A model generated the notes under the pieces. That model saw only the letters and a list, made by a program, of their open reading frames with translations, did no database searches and was not told the origin of the DNA. Of a DNA stretch of 40,060 bases, positions 40,046 to 40,060 are shown piece after piece (position 1 is the first letter of the stretch; the number at the start of each line of letters is the position of its first letter). This DNA comes from SIG299 sp964541485 (GTDB lineage: Bacteria; Bacillota; Clostridia; Lachnospirales; Lachnospiraceae), in NCBI GenBank assembly GCA_964541485.1, contig CAZIQL010000019.1, forward strand, positions 1-40,060, given 5' to 3'. The translations under genes were made by a program, and so were the position numbers.

Positions 40046-40060
40046 TTGCAACACTGCCTT

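Overview
The window looks like chromosomal DNA of a spore-forming, low-to-medium-GC Firmicute, most likely a gut Lachnospiraceae-type clostridium. This is inferred from an alpha/beta-type small acid-soluble spore protein, addB-addA recombination genes instead of recBCD, Gram-positive 'GGAGG' ribosome sites, consensus sigma-A promoters, a Firmicutes-type sigma-A and a 6S RNA. The species cannot be named from sequence alone. Most genes lie on the minus strand. The plus strand carries only rpoD, two small membrane proteins, a Big_2 surface protein and a PHP phosphoesterase.

Layout, left to right. 1-6.1 kb: carbohydrate uptake and hydrolysis. Two sugar ABC permeases (one cut by the edge), an MsmX/UgpC-type ATPase, an RDD membrane protein and a GH2 beta-galactosidase-type enzyme. 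6.2-10.2 kb: a five-gene operon with a YtrA-type GntR repressor, two membrane proteins, an ABC ATPase and a large anchored extracellular protein. It runs from an exact-consensus promoter overlaid by palindromes to a clear terminator. 10.3-15.5 kb: housekeeping genes (gltX, a chemoreceptor, a UvrD/PcrA-type helicase) ending in an 80-nt hairpin with a perfect 31-bp stem. 15.6-19.5 kb: a second, different GH2 enzyme, then divergent rpoD with a hairpin-rich leader. rpoD converges on a spore-protein gene, and their stop codons share the tetranucleotide CTAG inside rpoD's own terminator. 19.7-27.4 kb: addB-addA and a divergent small membrane protein. 27.5-31.0 kb: a 6S RNA gene, a PhoR/PhoB-type two-component pair and a divergent secreted Big_2 protein. 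31.1-32.8 kb: dapA-dapB. 32.9-36.9 kb: a heterodimeric ABC exporter and, just upstream, the wreck of a peptide-type ABC ATPase. 37.1-40.1 kb: a TIGR04086-like membrane protein, a PHP phosphoesterase, yajC, tgt and tRNA-Trp.

How the parts connect. The ABC importer and GH2 enzymes suggest uptake and breakdown of oligosaccharides, probably galactosides or glucuronides. The GntR operon looks like an autoregulated stress or antimicrobial export module of the Ytr kind, with an unfamiliar extracellular component. AddAB and the UvrD-family helicase serve DNA repair. rpoD and 6S RNA are the sigma factor and an RNA regulator of sigma-A holoenzyme, but they are not adjacent.

I found no CRISPR array, prophage, transposase or recognisable defence island. 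The most unusual items are the GntR control region and its five-gene operon, the 31-bp perfect hairpin, the shared-stop terminator at rpoD/SASP, the decayed ATPase, the roughly 40-residue insertion in one exporter NBD, and tgt sitting directly behind a tRNA terminator with no room for its own promoter. None of these proves a new system.
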